Below, one piece after another: positions 33,852 through 43,310 of a stretch of 64,000 bases of DNA. Position 1 is the first letter of the stretch; each line of letters starts with the position of its first letter. Made by a program: the position numbers and the translations under genes. Source of the stretch: ECT2AJA-044 sp965262845 (GTDB lineage: Bacteria > Bacteroidota > Bacteroidia > Flavobacteriales > ECT2AJA-044); contig CBDHFX010000002.1 of assembly GCA_965262845.1 (NCBI GenBank), positions 806,001 to 870,000 on the forward strand, read 5' to 3'. Under the pieces are notes generated by a model that was given only the letters and a program-made list of their open reading frames with translations, was not told the origin of the DNA and made no database searches.

Positions 33852-34786
33852 GCGAATTATCTGTGAACCACCTGCTCGGGATCAGGGATCTTCAACGGGA
33901 AGACATCAGGCTCATTTTCAAAACGGCAGATCAGTTCAAGGAAGTCATCAACAGGCCCATCAAAAAAGTCCCCTCTCTACGCGACATCACCATTGCCAAT
34001 TTGTTCTTCGAAAACTCAACCCGTACCAGGCTCAGTTTCGAGCTGGCCGAAAAGCGCCTGTCGGCGGATGTGGTCAACTTTTCAGCAATCGGGTCATCCG
34101 TATCCAAGGGAGAGACCCTCATTGATACCGTGAGTAACATCCTGGCCATGAAGGTCGATATGGTGGTACTGCGTCACCCGAACCCCGGAGCGGCGGTATT
34201 TTTAAGTAAGAACGTTAATTCGCAGATCGTCAATGCCGGTGACGGGGCCCATGAGCACCCAACACAGGCGCTGCTTGATGCCTTTTCGATCCGCGAACGC
34301 CTCGGAAGCGTAGAGGGAAGGAAAATTGTTATTGTTGGGGATATTCTGCACTCCCGTGTAGCGCTGAGCAACATTTTCTCTCTGCAAAAACTGGGTGCAG
34401 AGGTAAAGGTTTGTGGCCCGGCCACCCTCATTCCAAAGCACATTGAAGTGCTTGGCATTGAAGTGGAACCCAATTTAGATGAGGCCCTGCAATGGTGCGA
34501 TGTAGCCAACATGCTGCGTATCCAGCTGGAGCGGCAGGACACCAGGCTTTTTCCCTCACTACGGGAGTATTCGGCTCAATATCAGGTAAACAGGAAACGC
34601 CTGGATCGTTTAAAAAAGCCGATTACCATTATGCATCCCGGCCCAGTTAATCGCGGGGTTGAGATTACCTCCGAGGTAGCCGACAGCGAATGCAGTATCA
34701 TTCTGGATCAGGTGGAAAATGGCGTGGCCATCCGCATGGCTGTTCTGTACTTGCTCGCCGCAAAGATCAACCGCCCTCAGTCATGA
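33848..34786 (+). CDS. pyrB: Aspartate carbamoyltransferase catalytic subunit
   Basis: 312 residues from the ATG at 33848. It condenses carbamoyl phosphate with aspartate in pyrimidine synthesis. Carbamoyl-phosphate-binding motif ENSTRTRLSFE, then HPTQALLDAF, and near the end MHPGPVNRGVEI. Normal length for the catalytic chain. Translationally coupled to pyrR (ATGA). No regulatory pyrI subunit follows; the next gene is an unrelated AT-rich orphan. Confidence 0.96.
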   Translation: MSELSVNHLLGIRDLQREDIRLIFKTADQFKEVINRPIKKVPSLRDITIANLFFENSTRTRLSFELAEKRLSADVVNFSAIGSSVSKGETLIDTVSNILAMKVDMVVLRHPNPGAAVFLSKNVNSQIVNAGDGAHEHPTQALLDAFSIRERLGSVEGRKIVIVGDILHSRVALSNIFSLQKLGAEVKVCGPATLIPKHIEVLGIEVEPNLDEALQWCDVANMLRIQLERQDTRLFPSLREYSAQYQVNRKRLDRLKKPITIMHPGPVNRGVEITSEVADSECSIILDQVENGVAIRMAVLYLLAAKINRPQS

Positions 34787-34822
34787 TCTTCGAAATCAAT
34801 CGGGCCAAAGGAATATTGCCCG

Positions 34823-34857
34823 TTTGTTGCAAAATGGATCCTAAAACAGTATCTTTG
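34823..34857 (+). promoter_or_regulatory. Promoter upstream of the orphan membrane gene
   Basis: TTTG at 34823-34826 and TATCTTTG at 34850-34857 with 23 bp between them, a full -33/-7 match. It reads toward the gene starting at 34909. Confidence 0.55.
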
Positions 34858-34908
34858 GCTACTTCTGCGCATGAACGCGACAAGTCACTGCTATGAAAAT
34901 TTACTACA

Positions 34909-35796
34909 ATGATAGAAAAAGCCTGTAAACGGATAAAAAAGGCCTGTAAATGCCTCTTTTACTGTAAGCGTTCAGGCGATTGGGTGGAAAAACTCTTTAA
35001 CTCAGGTTTGATTATATTATTATCGGTCTTCGGCTTACATCTAATTTTTGTGACCTGCCGTACTGCAGGAAAATACTCCTGGGACTGGAGTTGGGATGGA
35101 CTCCTTTTTCTTCTCTCACAATACAAATTTGTAGCTTACTACATTCCAGCAATTATAGGGTTCATAGGACTTTACCTTGGTAACAAAAGAATTAAGGAGA
35201 GTATCAAAATAAATAAATATAATGTTAAAGAAAGCAGATATAAGGAATTTAGTGATAATGTAGATCTATTTTTTGAAAAAAATGATAAATACATGAAAGA
35301 TAATTTAATAGCAAATAAACGTTATATTTTTTCAAAAATTTATGAATTAGAGAAAAATGGAATAATTTCGATTAGTAGTAAGCAGGTTGATTCAATATTT
35401 GATATAATAAATCATACTAATTTAGTTGATTATTGTGAAAAATACATTATTAAATTTCATTTTTATACTAAATCTGAAGTTAATAATGAGTATCAAACAA
35501 AAGATAGAAATCAATTATGGAAAGAAAAAATATCTACATGGGAATGGTTTAAATTTTTAAAAAATCCAAACGAGCCAAATGAAATCCTCTGTTGGAGACC
35601 TTTGTTCTATGTCATTCGATATGCTATTGATGATTTTCATGATGAATTTGGAGCCGAACTCCATTTACGATTTGCTCAACATTTATATAAAGGTAATCGA
35701 GGAGAAAAAGGAGGATATGAGAAAATACTGAAATACGGACCCATTCGCAAACATGAAAACGACGTATACTCACCAGAAGAGCTAAAAAGAACCTAA
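34909..35796 (+). CDS. AT-rich orphan membrane protein
   Basis: 295 residues. Two membrane helices lie near the N-terminus (LFNSGLIILLSVFGLHLIFVT and FVAYYIPAIIGFIGLYLG), followed by a basic, lysine-rich cytoplasmic part of about 190 residues with no recognised domain (STWEWFKFLKNPNEPNEILCWRPLFYVIRY). The DNA is far more AT-rich than pyrB and paaI on either side, marking it as acquired. Two-helix membrane proteins with a soluble tail occur as effectors in phage-defence systems, but nothing here proves that. The cysteine-rich start (KACKRIKKACKCLFYCK) may be a lipid-binding or metal-binding patch. Confidence 0.65.
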   Translation: MIEKACKRIKKACKCLFYCKRSGDWVEKLFNSGLIILLSVFGLHLIFVTCRTAGKYSWDWSWDGLLFLLSQYKFVAYYIPAIIGFIGLYLGNKRIKESIKINKYNVKESRYKEFSDNVDLFFEKNDKYMKDNLIANKRYIFSKIYELEKNGIISISSKQVDSIFDIINHTNLVDYCEKYIIKFHFYTKSEVNNEYQTKDRNQLWKEKISTWEWFKFLKNPNEPNEILCWRPLFYVIRYAIDDFHDEFGAELHLRFAQHLYKGNRGEKGGYEKILKYGPIRKHENDVYSPEELKRT

Positions 35797-35822
35797 AAGC
35801 TAACAACTGTTATCTTCGCCTT

Positions 35823-36245
35823 ATGGCCAAAAAGAAACTGTATACCCGCGTGGTTGATGCAATGTACCACAACGACGCCTTCAGCCAATGGCTGGGTATT
35901 CGCCGTATCGGAGACGGAGCGGGCAGCAGCGTGCTTGAGATGACGGTTCGCAAGGAAATGACGAACGGGTTCGCCATCGCACACGGAGGCATCGTTTACT
36001 CGCTGGCCGATAGTGCCCTGGCCTTTGCAGGCAACGGACACGGACGCAAGTCCGTGTCGATAGAGACCTCCATCTCGCACGTGAAACCAGTCCATGCCGG
36101 CGATATCCTGCGGGCCGAAGCCACCGAACGCAGCCTTGGAAACAAGATCGCCATCTACGACATTCAGATCACAGACCAGGATAACGAAACCGTAGCCCTC
36201 TTTAAAGGTACCGTGTATCGCACAGGCAAGGAGTGGAACGTATAG
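35823..36245 (+). CDS. paaI: PaaI-type hotdog thioesterase
   Basis: 140 residues with the PaaI pattern MTNGFAIAHGGIVYSLADSALAFAGNG and SISHVKPVHAGDILRAEAT. It hydrolyses phenylacetyl-CoA or its ring-hydroxylated derivatives to rescue CoA during phenylacetate degradation. Followed 10 bp later by a thiolase and then by a PaaY-like protein, both from the same pathway, which supports the name. The aspartate in LADSALAF is the family's catalytic acidic position. Confidence 0.85.
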   Translation: MAKKKLYTRVVDAMYHNDAFSQWLGIRRIGDGAGSSVLEMTVRKEMTNGFAIAHGGIVYSLADSALAFAGNGHGRKSVSIETSISHVKPVHAGDILRAEATERSLGNKIAIYDIQITDQDNETVALFKGTVYRTGKEWNV

Positions 36246-36255
36246 AAGGATCACT

Positions 36256-37464
36256 ATGCAGGACGTATTCATCATTGACGGCATTCGATCGCCCATCGGC
36301 AATTTAGGAGGTACCCTGGCGCCCTATCGGGCTGATGACCTCGCAGCACACGTATTGCGTGCCCTGCTCGGTCGCAACCCGGACCTTGACCCGGCTGCCA
36401 TTGAAGACGTGATCATGGGCTGTGCCAATCAGGCCGGAGAAGATAACCGCAATGTAGCCCGAATGGCCCTGCTTTTAGCCGGCTATCCCTGCACCGTGGG
36501 TGGTGAAACGGTTAACCGGCTCTGTGCTTCGGGAATGGCGGCAGCGGTGAATAGTTTTCGCGCCCTGCAGAACGGGGATGGGGATGTTTATGTCGCAGGC
36601 GGAATGGAACACATGACCCGCGGACCCTGGGTGATCTCAAAGGTTTCGAAGCCTTTCGGTCACGATGCAGAAATGCATAACAGCAGCTTTGGCTGGCGAT
36701 TCATTAACCCGAAGATGCAAGAGCTTTATGGCACGGATAGCATGGGACATACAGCTGAGAATCTGGTTGAGAGATATGCCATCAGCCGCGAGGATCAGGA
36801 CAGCTTTGCATACCGGAGTCAGATAAAGGCTGCCGCCGCGCAGAAATCGGGTCGTTTGGCCGGGGAAATTGCACCGGTGACCATTCCGCAGCGCAAAAAG
36901 GAGCCTGTTATCTTTAAGGACGATGAATTCATTAAGCCTGGCACCACGCCGGAGGCCCTGGCCAAACTGCGCCCGGCCTTCAGGAGCCAGGGTGGCAGTG
37001 TGACAGCCGGAAACTCAAGCGGACTCAACGATGGTGCGGCGGCCCTTTTAATGGCTAATGAAAACGGGATCAAAACCCATGGCCTAAAACCCATAGCCCA
37101 GGTGGTATCTGCTGCAATAGCCGGAGTGGAGCCCCGGATCATGGGCATCGGACCGGTACAGGCCACCAAAAAGGCCCTTAAACGGTCCGATCTGACCCTG
37201 GACGATATGGACATCATTGAGCTGAACGAGGCCTTTGCCGCACAATCATTGGCCTGCATACGAGAGATGGGTTTATCGGACAACGACCCGCGGATCAATC
37301 CGAACGGAGGCGCCATTGCCCTCGGGCATCCGCTTGGAATGAGCGGTACGCGATTGCTGCAAACCGCGGCAGTTGAATTGCAGAAAACAGGCAGGCAATA
37401 CGCCCTGTGCACCATGTGTATCGGGGTCGGACAAGGATATGCAACCATTATTAAACGAACATGA
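36256..37464 (+). CDS. Acetyl-CoA acyltransferase, probably 3-oxoadipyl-CoA thiolase
   Basis: 402 residues, cytosolic thiolase. The catalytic triad is C90 (NRLCASGMAA), H358 (ALGHPLGMSGTR) and C388 (CTMCIGVGQG). It cleaves a 3-oxoacyl-CoA with CoA. Between paaI and a paaY-like gene it is most likely the PaaJ/PcaF enzyme that finishes the ring-cleavage pathway by releasing acetyl-CoA and succinyl-CoA. A general fatty-acid thiolase remains possible. Its stop overlaps the next ATG (ATGA, 37461-37464). Confidence 0.88.
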   Translation: MQDVFIIDGIRSPIGNLGGTLAPYRADDLAAHVLRALLGRNPDLDPAAIEDVIMGCANQAGEDNRNVARMALLLAGYPCTVGGETVNRLCASGMAAAVNSFRALQNGDGDVYVAGGMEHMTRGPWVISKVSKPFGHDAEMHNSSFGWRFINPKMQELYGTDSMGHTAENLVERYAISREDQDSFAYRSQIKAAAAQKSGRLAGEIAPVTIPQRKKEPVIFKDDEFIKPGTTPEALAKLRPAFRSQGGSVTAGNSSGLNDGAAALLMANENGIKTHGLKPIAQVVSAAIAGVEPRIMGIGPVQATKKALKRSDLTLDDMDIIELNEAFAAQSLACIREMGLSDNDPRINPNGGAIALGHPLGMSGTRLLQTAAVELQKTGRQYALCTMCIGVGQGYATIIKRT

Positions 37465-38051
37465 TCTACGAATTCAACGGATTTAAACCAGTTATTCACG
37501 AAAGTGCCTACGTGCATCCGCAGGCAAATGTTACAGGCAATGTGTTCATCGGTAAGGATGTGTACGTCGGTCCGGGAGCAGCAATCAGGGGCGATTGGGG
37601 TAAGATCGTGATCGGAGATGGTTGCAATGTTCAGGAGAACGTTGTGCTACACCTGTTTCCGGGAGCCTCAGTGACCCTGCATGAGGCAGCGCACATCGGC
37701 CACGGGGCCATCATACACGGAGCAAACATCGGCAAAAACACCCTGGTGGGTATGAGTGCCGTGGTGATGGACGATGCTCAGATAGGCGAAGGCTGCATTA
37801 TCGGCGCCTTGTGCTTTGTGCCGGGCGAGATGAAGATATCGGACCGTAAGATCGTGGTCGGAAACCCGGCGAAGATCGTGAAGGATGTGAACGATGAGAT
37901 GCTGGCGTGGAAGAGCGAAGGAACCAAACTGTATCAGCAGCTGCCGGCAGAAATGAGGGATACGTTAAGGGAATGTGAACCCTTGCGGGAAGCAGAAGCA
38001 GATCGGCCCATACAGAGATCAGATTACTTTACCTTGAAAAAAAGCCGTTGA
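37461..38051 (+). CDS. paaY: PaaY-like left-handed beta-helix (gamma-carbonic-anhydrase type) protein
   Basis: 196 residues of hexapeptide repeats (VYVGPGAAIRGDWGKIVIGDGCNVQENVVLH, then IGHGAIIHGANIGKNTLVGM). This is the coil of the gamma-carbonic anhydrase/PaaY family. PaaY proteins are linked to phenylacetate degradation and reported as thioesterases. The C-terminal tail (LPAEMRDTLRECEPLREAE) is also typical of PaaY. Overlap with the thiolase stop indicates an operon. The other paa genes (ring hydroxylase, ligase) are not in the window. Confidence 0.85.
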   Translation: MIYEFNGFKPVIHESAYVHPQANVTGNVFIGKDVYVGPGAAIRGDWGKIVIGDGCNVQENVVLHLFPGASVTLHEAAHIGHGAIIHGANIGKNTLVGMSAVVMDDAQIGEGCIIGALCFVPGEMKISDRKIVVGNPAKIVKDVNDEMLAWKSEGTKLYQQLPAEMRDTLRECEPLREAEADRPIQRSDYFTLKKSR

Positions 38052-38268
38052 CGGGCGGTATCCTTATGGGCGGGATATTGCGATCTTATTAAAACCTCCC
38101 TTCCCGCATACTGAAAAACAGAGATTTACCTCTTTCACACCCCTGTGTTCCAAAAAATACCATTCCACAGATCTAAAAAGCCGGTTTTTACCTGTCCCTC
38201 CGGAGGTGGTTTTTTCACTTCGGGATGGTCGGGCCAGGCAAAGAGGTCTATTTTTAGCCTGATTTATA

Positions 38269-38356
<88 letters not shown>

Positions 38357-38707
38357 TGGGAAATCACCCCTTTTTTAGCTTGCTAACTGCGGCGCGCCGG
38401 ACGAGCGCAAAGATACGATGTGGCAGGACCTTACGAAAGACCTAAGCCCGACAGGCTCTGGCAGGCGAGGAATGATTTTACGTAGATGGCCAGAGGGAGT
38501 TTTGCCACAAATCGTAACCTGCTTCCTTTTTTACCGGTCAAAAAAACATTTTGGACAGGGCAGAGTCAAAACAGACCTGTCTGTTACCCTGCCCTTACCA
38601 TCCACAGAGACCCGGACCGTTTGAAGGTCTTTCACATGGGAGATGTACTTGAACCTTCAGTACCACCTCATGCCTATCCGATCGCAGATCGGTAATTGCT
38701 GCCTTTT
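38357..38707. other. Non-coding spacer
   Basis: About 350 bp between tRNA-Ser (minus) and the superoxide dismutase promoter. I see no gene with recognisable similarity, no repeat and no RNA motif. Short open frames here have no features of real proteins. Confidence 0.5.
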
Positions 38708-38741
38708 TTTGCGATCCTAAAATATTGATTTCTTAACTTTG
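38708..38741 (+). promoter_or_regulatory. Promoter of the superoxide dismutase gene
   Basis: TTTG at 38708-38711 and TAACTTTG at 38734-38741, 22 bp apart, are a complete Bacteroidota -33/-7 promoter. The start codon is at 38778, giving a leader of about 30 nt. Confidence 0.65.
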
Positions 38742-38777
38742 TCAGGAAAACTGAGGTAAAACTAAAAAAGTTGAGAT

Positions 38778-39383
38778 ATGGCCTTTGAACTACCCGCCCT
38801 GCCGTACGCATACGATGCGCTGGAGCCGCACATTGACAGACGTACTATGGAAATTCACCACGGTAAACACCACGGTGGATACACGAGCAAACTGAACGCT
38901 GCGATCAAGGGAACCGACCTTAATGGAAAACCGATTGAAGATATCCTCGCAGAGGTATCGGTCCATGGAGCTAGCGTGCGCAACAACGGGGGTGGTTACT
39001 ACAATCACAATCTGTTTTGGACCGTGATGGGGCCAGGCAGCGGTGGAAATCCGACCGGCGAGCTGGGCGAAGCCATTGATGGTGCCTTCGGTTCGTTTGA
39101 CGCCTTTAAAGATCAGTTCTCGGATGCGGCCGCTACACAATTCGGATCTGGTTGGGCCTGGTTGGTTGTGAAAAGCGGCAGGCTGGAAATATGCAGTACG
39201 CCGAACCAGGATAATCCGGTCATGGACCTGTGTGACTGCAGTGGCACGCCAATCCTCGGGCTTGACGTTTGGGAACACGCATACTATCTGAATTACCAAA
39301 ACCGTCGTCCCGACTACATCAAAGCGTTTTTTAATGTGATCAACTGGAACGAAGTGGCTCGCCGCTACGCAGCAAGCCGGTAG
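38778..39383 (+). CDS. Superoxide dismutase (Mn/Fe family)
   Basis: 201 residues, usual length. It dismutates superoxide to oxygen and peroxide in the cytosol. Metal ligands are H27, H77 (YYNHNLFW), D163 and H167 (LDVWEHAYYLNYQNRR). The glycines before Y74 (NNGGGYYN) and the later Gln of STPNQDNP are of the manganese type, although cambialistic use is common in Bacteroidota. Convergent with the epimerase gene 21 bp downstream. Confidence 0.94.
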   Translation: MAFELPALPYAYDALEPHIDRRTMEIHHGKHHGGYTSKLNAAIKGTDLNGKPIEDILAEVSVHGASVRNNGGGYYNHNLFWTVMGPGSGGNPTGELGEAIDGAFGSFDAFKDQFSDAAATQFGSGWAWLVVKSGRLEICSTPNQDNPVMDLCDCSGTPILGLDVWEHAYYLNYQNRRPDYIKAFFNVINWNEVARRYAASR

Positions 39384-39404
39384 GCATTCCAGGCCCATTG
39401 TTGG

Positions 39405-40442
39405 TCAAAGCCGATAGTACTTTTTGAACCAGGAGGTAAAGCGATCCACTCCCTCTTCAATAGAAGTCGTTGGGTGAAAATCGTGATCCCGGATCAGCTC
39501 GCTTACGTCGGCGTATGTGCGTTTTACATCGCCGGGCTGCATGGGATACATTACTTTTTCCGCTTTCCGGCCCATGGCTTTTTCCAACGTTTCAATAAAG
39601 TTGAGCAGTTTGACAGGAGCGTTATTTCCAATATTGTAAATATTGAAGGGCCTGTCCTCTGTCAATTCCCGTGAAGGAATGTGCCTGAAAAGCACTTTTT
39701 GAATACCCAGTATTACATCGTCTATATAGGTGAAGTCGCGTTCCATATCCCCCCTGTTGAACACCTTTATGGGTGAGCCGGTCATAATTGCCCTGGCGAA
39801 GAGCATGGGGGCCATATCCGGTCTTCCCCATGGCCCGTAAACGGTAAAGAACCGGAGCCCTGTCGTGGGGATGTCATACAGGTGGCTATACACGTGGGCC
39901 ATTAATTCATTGGATCGCTTAGTGGCAGCATAAAGCGAAACAGGGTTCGAAACGTTGTGCCTTGTACTAAAGGGGACCTCTTTATTCATGGCATATACAC
40001 TTGAGCTTGAGGCATACACAAAGTGTTCCACTGAATGGTGACGAACAGCTTCCAGGATGTTCAGAAAACCAACCATATTGCTTTCCATGTAGGTATGAGG
40101 TTTTTTCAGGCTATAGCGAACACCAGCCTGGGCGGCCAGGTGGCATACATGTGTAAAGCCCTCACTGTCAAAAAGACGCATCATTTCTCCTGCATCCCGA
40201 AGTTCCATTTTGATAAACCTGAGGCTTTTAAATTTCTCCGAGGCTATCGGCTCATTTAAAAAAAAGGTGTCGCGGTATATGCCCAACTGCTTAAGCCGGT
40301 CATGCTTAAGGCTTACCGGGTAATAGTCGCTGATGTTGTCTATTGCAATAACGTCAAAATCGCTTTTTGCTAGGATTTCGGTCAAATGGTAGCCGATAAA
40401 TCCAGCTCCACCGGTGATCAGTATTTTTATTTTATTGTCCAT
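39405..40442 (-). CDS. NAD-dependent sugar-nucleotide epimerase, probably UDP-glucuronate 4-epimerase
   Basis: 345 residues of the extended short-chain dehydrogenase family. NAD-binding GGAGFIGYHL begins at G12. Catalytic YAATK follows the SSSSVY serine, and RDFTYIDDV is the C-terminal sugar-binding motif. Length and the ISDYYPVSLKHDRLKQL region match GalE-like UDP-glucuronate 4-epimerases, which supply galacturonate for surface polysaccharide. No other polysaccharide genes are adjacent, so the substrate is inferred from similarity only. Confidence 0.85.
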   Translation of the reverse strand: MDNKIKILITGGAGFIGYHLTEILAKSDFDVIAIDNISDYYPVSLKHDRLKQLGIYRDTFFLNEPIASEKFKSLRFIKMELRDAGEMMRLFDSEGFTHVCHLAAQAGVRYSLKKPHTYMESNMVGFLNILEAVRHHSVEHFVYASSSSVYAMNKEVPFSTRHNVSNPVSLYAATKRSNELMAHVYSHLYDIPTTGLRFFTVYGPWGRPDMAPMLFARAIMTGSPIKVFNRGDMERDFTYIDDVILGIQKVLFRHIPSRELTEDRPFNIYNIGNNAPVKLLNFIETLEKAMGRKAEKVMYPMQPGDVKRTYADVSELIRDHDFHPTTSIEEGVDRFTSWFKKYYRL

Positions 40443-40645
40443 ATTCGCTTGTTGATCAATACGTCAAAAGATCCCATTTGTGTTCCACATCGGGCCTTGT
40501 AATGCATATATACATGCTAACTTTTTGAAAAACAATGCCTTACATTCATTTTGAAAACAAATGATAATGCAAAGGTCTTAATTAGGCTGATGAACCCCTA
40601 CTTTTTCGCTATCTTTGAAGTTCCGATCCTGATCCCCGGAATTTT

Positions 40646-41548
40646 ATGCTTTCCATAGACCCCAGACAACTTGAAACCAGGGAGGTGCACCAGTATCTGT
40701 TAGGTGCGGTGGGACCTCGTCCAATTGCATTTGCCAGTACGATGGACATACACGGGAATCCGAATTTGAGTCCCTTCAGCTTTTTTAATGTGTTCAGCGC
40801 GGACCCGCCCATCCTCGTGTTTTCACCGGCGCGGCGCGCGCAGAATAATACGACCAAGGACACGCTGGCGAATGTAGAGAATACAAGGGAGGTAGTGATC
40901 AATGTGGTGAGCTACGGGATTACCGAACAAATGAACCTGAGCTCAACCGAATACCCAAGTACGGTAAACGAATTCGTGAAATCGGGACTTACTCCTATGG
41001 AATCGAAAACCGTTCGCCCTTTTCGCGTGAAGGAAAGTCCGGCGCAGTTCGAATGCACCGTACGCGAAGTGATGCACCTCGGCGAGCGGGGCGGGGCTGG
41101 TAACCTGGCTATCTGTGAGGTGCAGATGATGCACTTCAGCGAGGCAGTATTGAACAGTGAGGGGAAAATTGACCAGCACAAGATCGACCTGGTCGGACGT
41201 ATGGGAGCCAACTGGTATGTACGGGCCAATGGTGAGGCCATCTTTGAAGTACAGAAACCAACCCGGAACCTGGGCATCGGGGTGGATATGATCCCGCCGC
41301 GGATCCGAAACAGTTTCATCCTGACCGGGAACGACCTAGGAAAACTGGGAAATGTGGATCGCATCCCAACTGATGAGGAGATCAATGCCGTCCGAAAGGA
41401 TCAGGCCGTGGCGGATATCCTGTCGCAATCAGACGACGCCTACGAATTGCGCGAATTGCTGCATCAGTACGCACACGAATTACTTAGGGAAAACAAGGTA
41501 AGGGAGGCCTGGTCTGTACTGCTCATCGATAAACTAAACCGAAACTAA
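40646..41548 (+). CDS. Flavin reductase-like FMN-binding protein
   Basis: 300 residues with the flavin-reductase split-barrel pattern (VGPRPIAFASTMDIHGNPNLSPFSFFNVFSADPPILVF), followed by an additional C-terminal helical part. It probably binds FMN and transfers electrons from NAD(P)H to an unidentified acceptor. TATCTTTG at 40610-40617 is a -7 match 29 bp upstream. It is first in a tight run with a DUF3127 gene (4-bp gap) and atoE (9-bp gap). Confidence 0.85.
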   Translation: MLSIDPRQLETREVHQYLLGAVGPRPIAFASTMDIHGNPNLSPFSFFNVFSADPPILVFSPARRAQNNTTKDTLANVENTREVVINVVSYGITEQMNLSSTEYPSTVNEFVKSGLTPMESKTVRPFRVKESPAQFECTVREVMHLGERGGAGNLAICEVQMMHFSEAVLNSEGKIDQHKIDLVGRMGANWYVRANGEAIFEVQKPTRNLGIGVDMIPPRIRNSFILTGNDLGKLGNVDRIPTDEEINAVRKDQAVADILSQSDDAYELRELLHQYAHELLRENKVREAWSVLLIDKLNRN

Positions 41549-41552
41549 ACAT

Positions 41553-41912
41553 ATGTCATACGAACTAACCGGTACGATTAAAGTCATTTTTGATACACAA
41601 ACGTTCCCGAGCGGGTTCTTTAAGCGTGAGTTTGTGGTCACCACCCAGGAACAGTACCCTCAGGACGTTAAATTCGAGGCGATCAAGGAGAAAGGTGATA
41701 TGCTTGATCAGTACAACGAGGGCGATCGGGTCAACGTGAAATTTAACATCCGCGGGAACGAATACAACGGACGTTACTACATAAACCTCCAATCCTGGGC
41801 CATATCCAGGGCCGAAAGCGATGCGGGCGAGGGAGACAATATTCCGGATTTGCCACCGCTTGAGCCCTCACAGCTCGACGAATCCGCCGAGGAGGACGAT
41901 CTCCCATTCTAA
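41553..41912 (+). CDS. DUF3127 protein
   Basis: 119 residues. The pattern YELTGTIKVIFDTQTFPSGFFKREFVVTTQEQYPQDVKFEA, then GDRVNVKFNIRGNEYNGRYYINLQSW, matches DUF3127. This is a small beta-barrel, OB-like single-strand-binding type fold of Bacteroidota. The acidic tail ends ESAEEDDLPF, reminiscent of the acidic tips of single-strand DNA-binding proteins. Function not established. Located in a short operon with a flavin reductase and atoE. Confidence 0.85.
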   Translation: MSYELTGTIKVIFDTQTFPSGFFKREFVVTTQEQYPQDVKFEAIKEKGDMLDQYNEGDRVNVKFNIRGNEYNGRYYINLQSWAISRAESDAGEGDNIPDLPPLEPSQLDESAEEDDLPF

Positions 41913-41921
41913 ATTCAGCTG

Positions 41922-43310
41922 ATGGGACTTTCAGTTGCGGTGGAAAAAATGTTCCGGTGGTGGTTACCATCGCCCTTCACTATAGCCGTGCTCCTCACCC
42001 TCCTGACCTATGCCTTAGCCTTGTGGGCCACTCCTGAACCAGTGACCTGGACCAAGGCCGGCAACCTTCTGCGCTTCTGGGACGAGGGGCTTTGGAACAA
42101 CGCCCTGCTGGGTTTTGCGGTGCAGATGATGCTCATGCTTGTGCTGGGACACGTGCTGGCGCTCACCAAACTCTTTGATCGGCTTATCTGCTTTGTTACA
42201 CGGTATTGCACCACCACCGCCCCGGCAGCTGCTTTGGTAACGGTGCTGACCGTTGCGGTTGGGCTCTTCAACTGGGGGTTTGCCCTCATCTTCGGGGCGA
42301 TCTTCGCACGGAAAATAGCCGAAAACGCCCTCACGGGCGGATATCAACTCAACTATCCGCTTATAGGAGCTGCCGGGTATTCCGGGCTCATGGTATGGCA
42401 CGGCGGGCTATCGGGTAGCTCACTGGCTAAAGTTGCAGAACCGGGACACCTGCCGGCCCTCATGGAAGGCATCCTGCCGCAGGCAGGAACAGAAACCCTG
42501 CCGGCAATGGTCGGATTCGACGCCACCGTGTTCAGTACCATGAATGTAAGCGTATCCATCGCGGTGCTGATCGTACTGCCACTGGCGATGTACTGGCTGG
42601 GGAAACGGGTCGGGAATGAACCGATCCGGCTCAGCACGCAGATGCAGGGCGGTGAAACGGAAAGCAAGGCGAGGGCCGTAGGAGCAGAACGGATCGAACG
42701 AAGCCGATGGTTTTCACTGGCCTTCGGAACCGCTGTCCTAGGCTATGCACTCTGTAAGGCAGCTACCATGCCCGGTGGTGTTTTAGCGTTTTTTAATCCA
42801 AACAACATCAACCTCCTGCTACTCGGACCTGGACTCATCCTGCACCAAAGTTTCAGGGCTTTCCTGAAAGCGGTGGACCAGGCCATCAGTGGCGTATCAG
42901 GCATCCTGATCCAATTTCCGCTGTACTTCGGCATTATGGGCATGATGAGATCAAGCGGGCTGGCCAGCCAGATATCCGATTACTTCGTGAGCATCAGCAA
43001 TGAAATGACCTATCCGGTTTTTACCTTCCTCTCGGCCGGACTTGTCAACATTTTTGTGCCTTCCGGAGGCGGACAATGGGCCGTGCAGGGACCTGTTATC
43101 GTGCAGGCCGCCCAACAGCTCGGGGTTTCCCTGTCGAAATGCATCATGGCCTTCGCCTATGGCGATCAGCTGACCAATATGCTGCAACCCTTCTGGGCAT
43201 TGCCACTACTGGGCATCACCGGACTCAAGGCAAGGGATATCCTCCCCTACACGCTGTACCTCATGCTCATCGGCACCGTCATATACCTCAGTGCGTTGCT
43301 CCTGTTCTGA
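41922..43310 (+). CDS. atoE: Short-chain fatty acid transporter AtoE
   Basis: 462 residues with about ten to twelve hydrophobic segments. Conserved strings: TKLFDRLICFVTRYC, FNWGFALIFGAIFARK, GLMVWHGGLSGSSLAKVA, FVPSGGGQWAVQGPVI and YGDQLTNMLQPFWALPLLGI. This is the AtoE family of inner-membrane importers of short-chain fatty acids such as acetoacetate or butyrate. No other ato gene is adjacent. A hairpin repeat copy (42326-42342) encodes NALTGG inside it. Confidence 0.92.
   Translation: MGLSVAVEKMFRWWLPSPFTIAVLLTLLTYALALWATPEPVTWTKAGNLLRFWDEGLWNNALLGFAVQMMLMLVLGHVLALTKLFDRLICFVTRYCTTTAPAAALVTVLTVAVGLFNWGFALIFGAIFARKIAENALTGGYQLNYPLIGAAGYSGLMVWHGGLSGSSLAKVAEPGHLPALMEGILPQAGTETLPAMVGFDATVFSTMNVSVSIAVLIVLPLAMYWLGKRVGNEPIRLSTQMQGGETESKARAVGAERIERSRWFSLAFGTAVLGYALCKAATMPGGVLAFFNPNNINLLLLGPGLILHQSFRAFLKAVDQAISGVSGILIQFPLYFGIMGMMRSSGLASQISDYFVSISNEMTYPVFTFLSAGLVNIFVPSGGGQWAVQGPVIVQAAQQLGVSLSKCIMAFAYGDQLTNMLQPFWALPLLGITGLKARDILPYTLYLMLIGTVIYLSALLLF
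42326..42342 (+). repeat. TCAC-loop hairpin repeat, copy 5
   Basis: CGCCC-TCAC-GGGCG followed by GAT inside atoE. This 17-mer is identical to 43561-43577 and 55353-55369. Confidence 0.65.
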
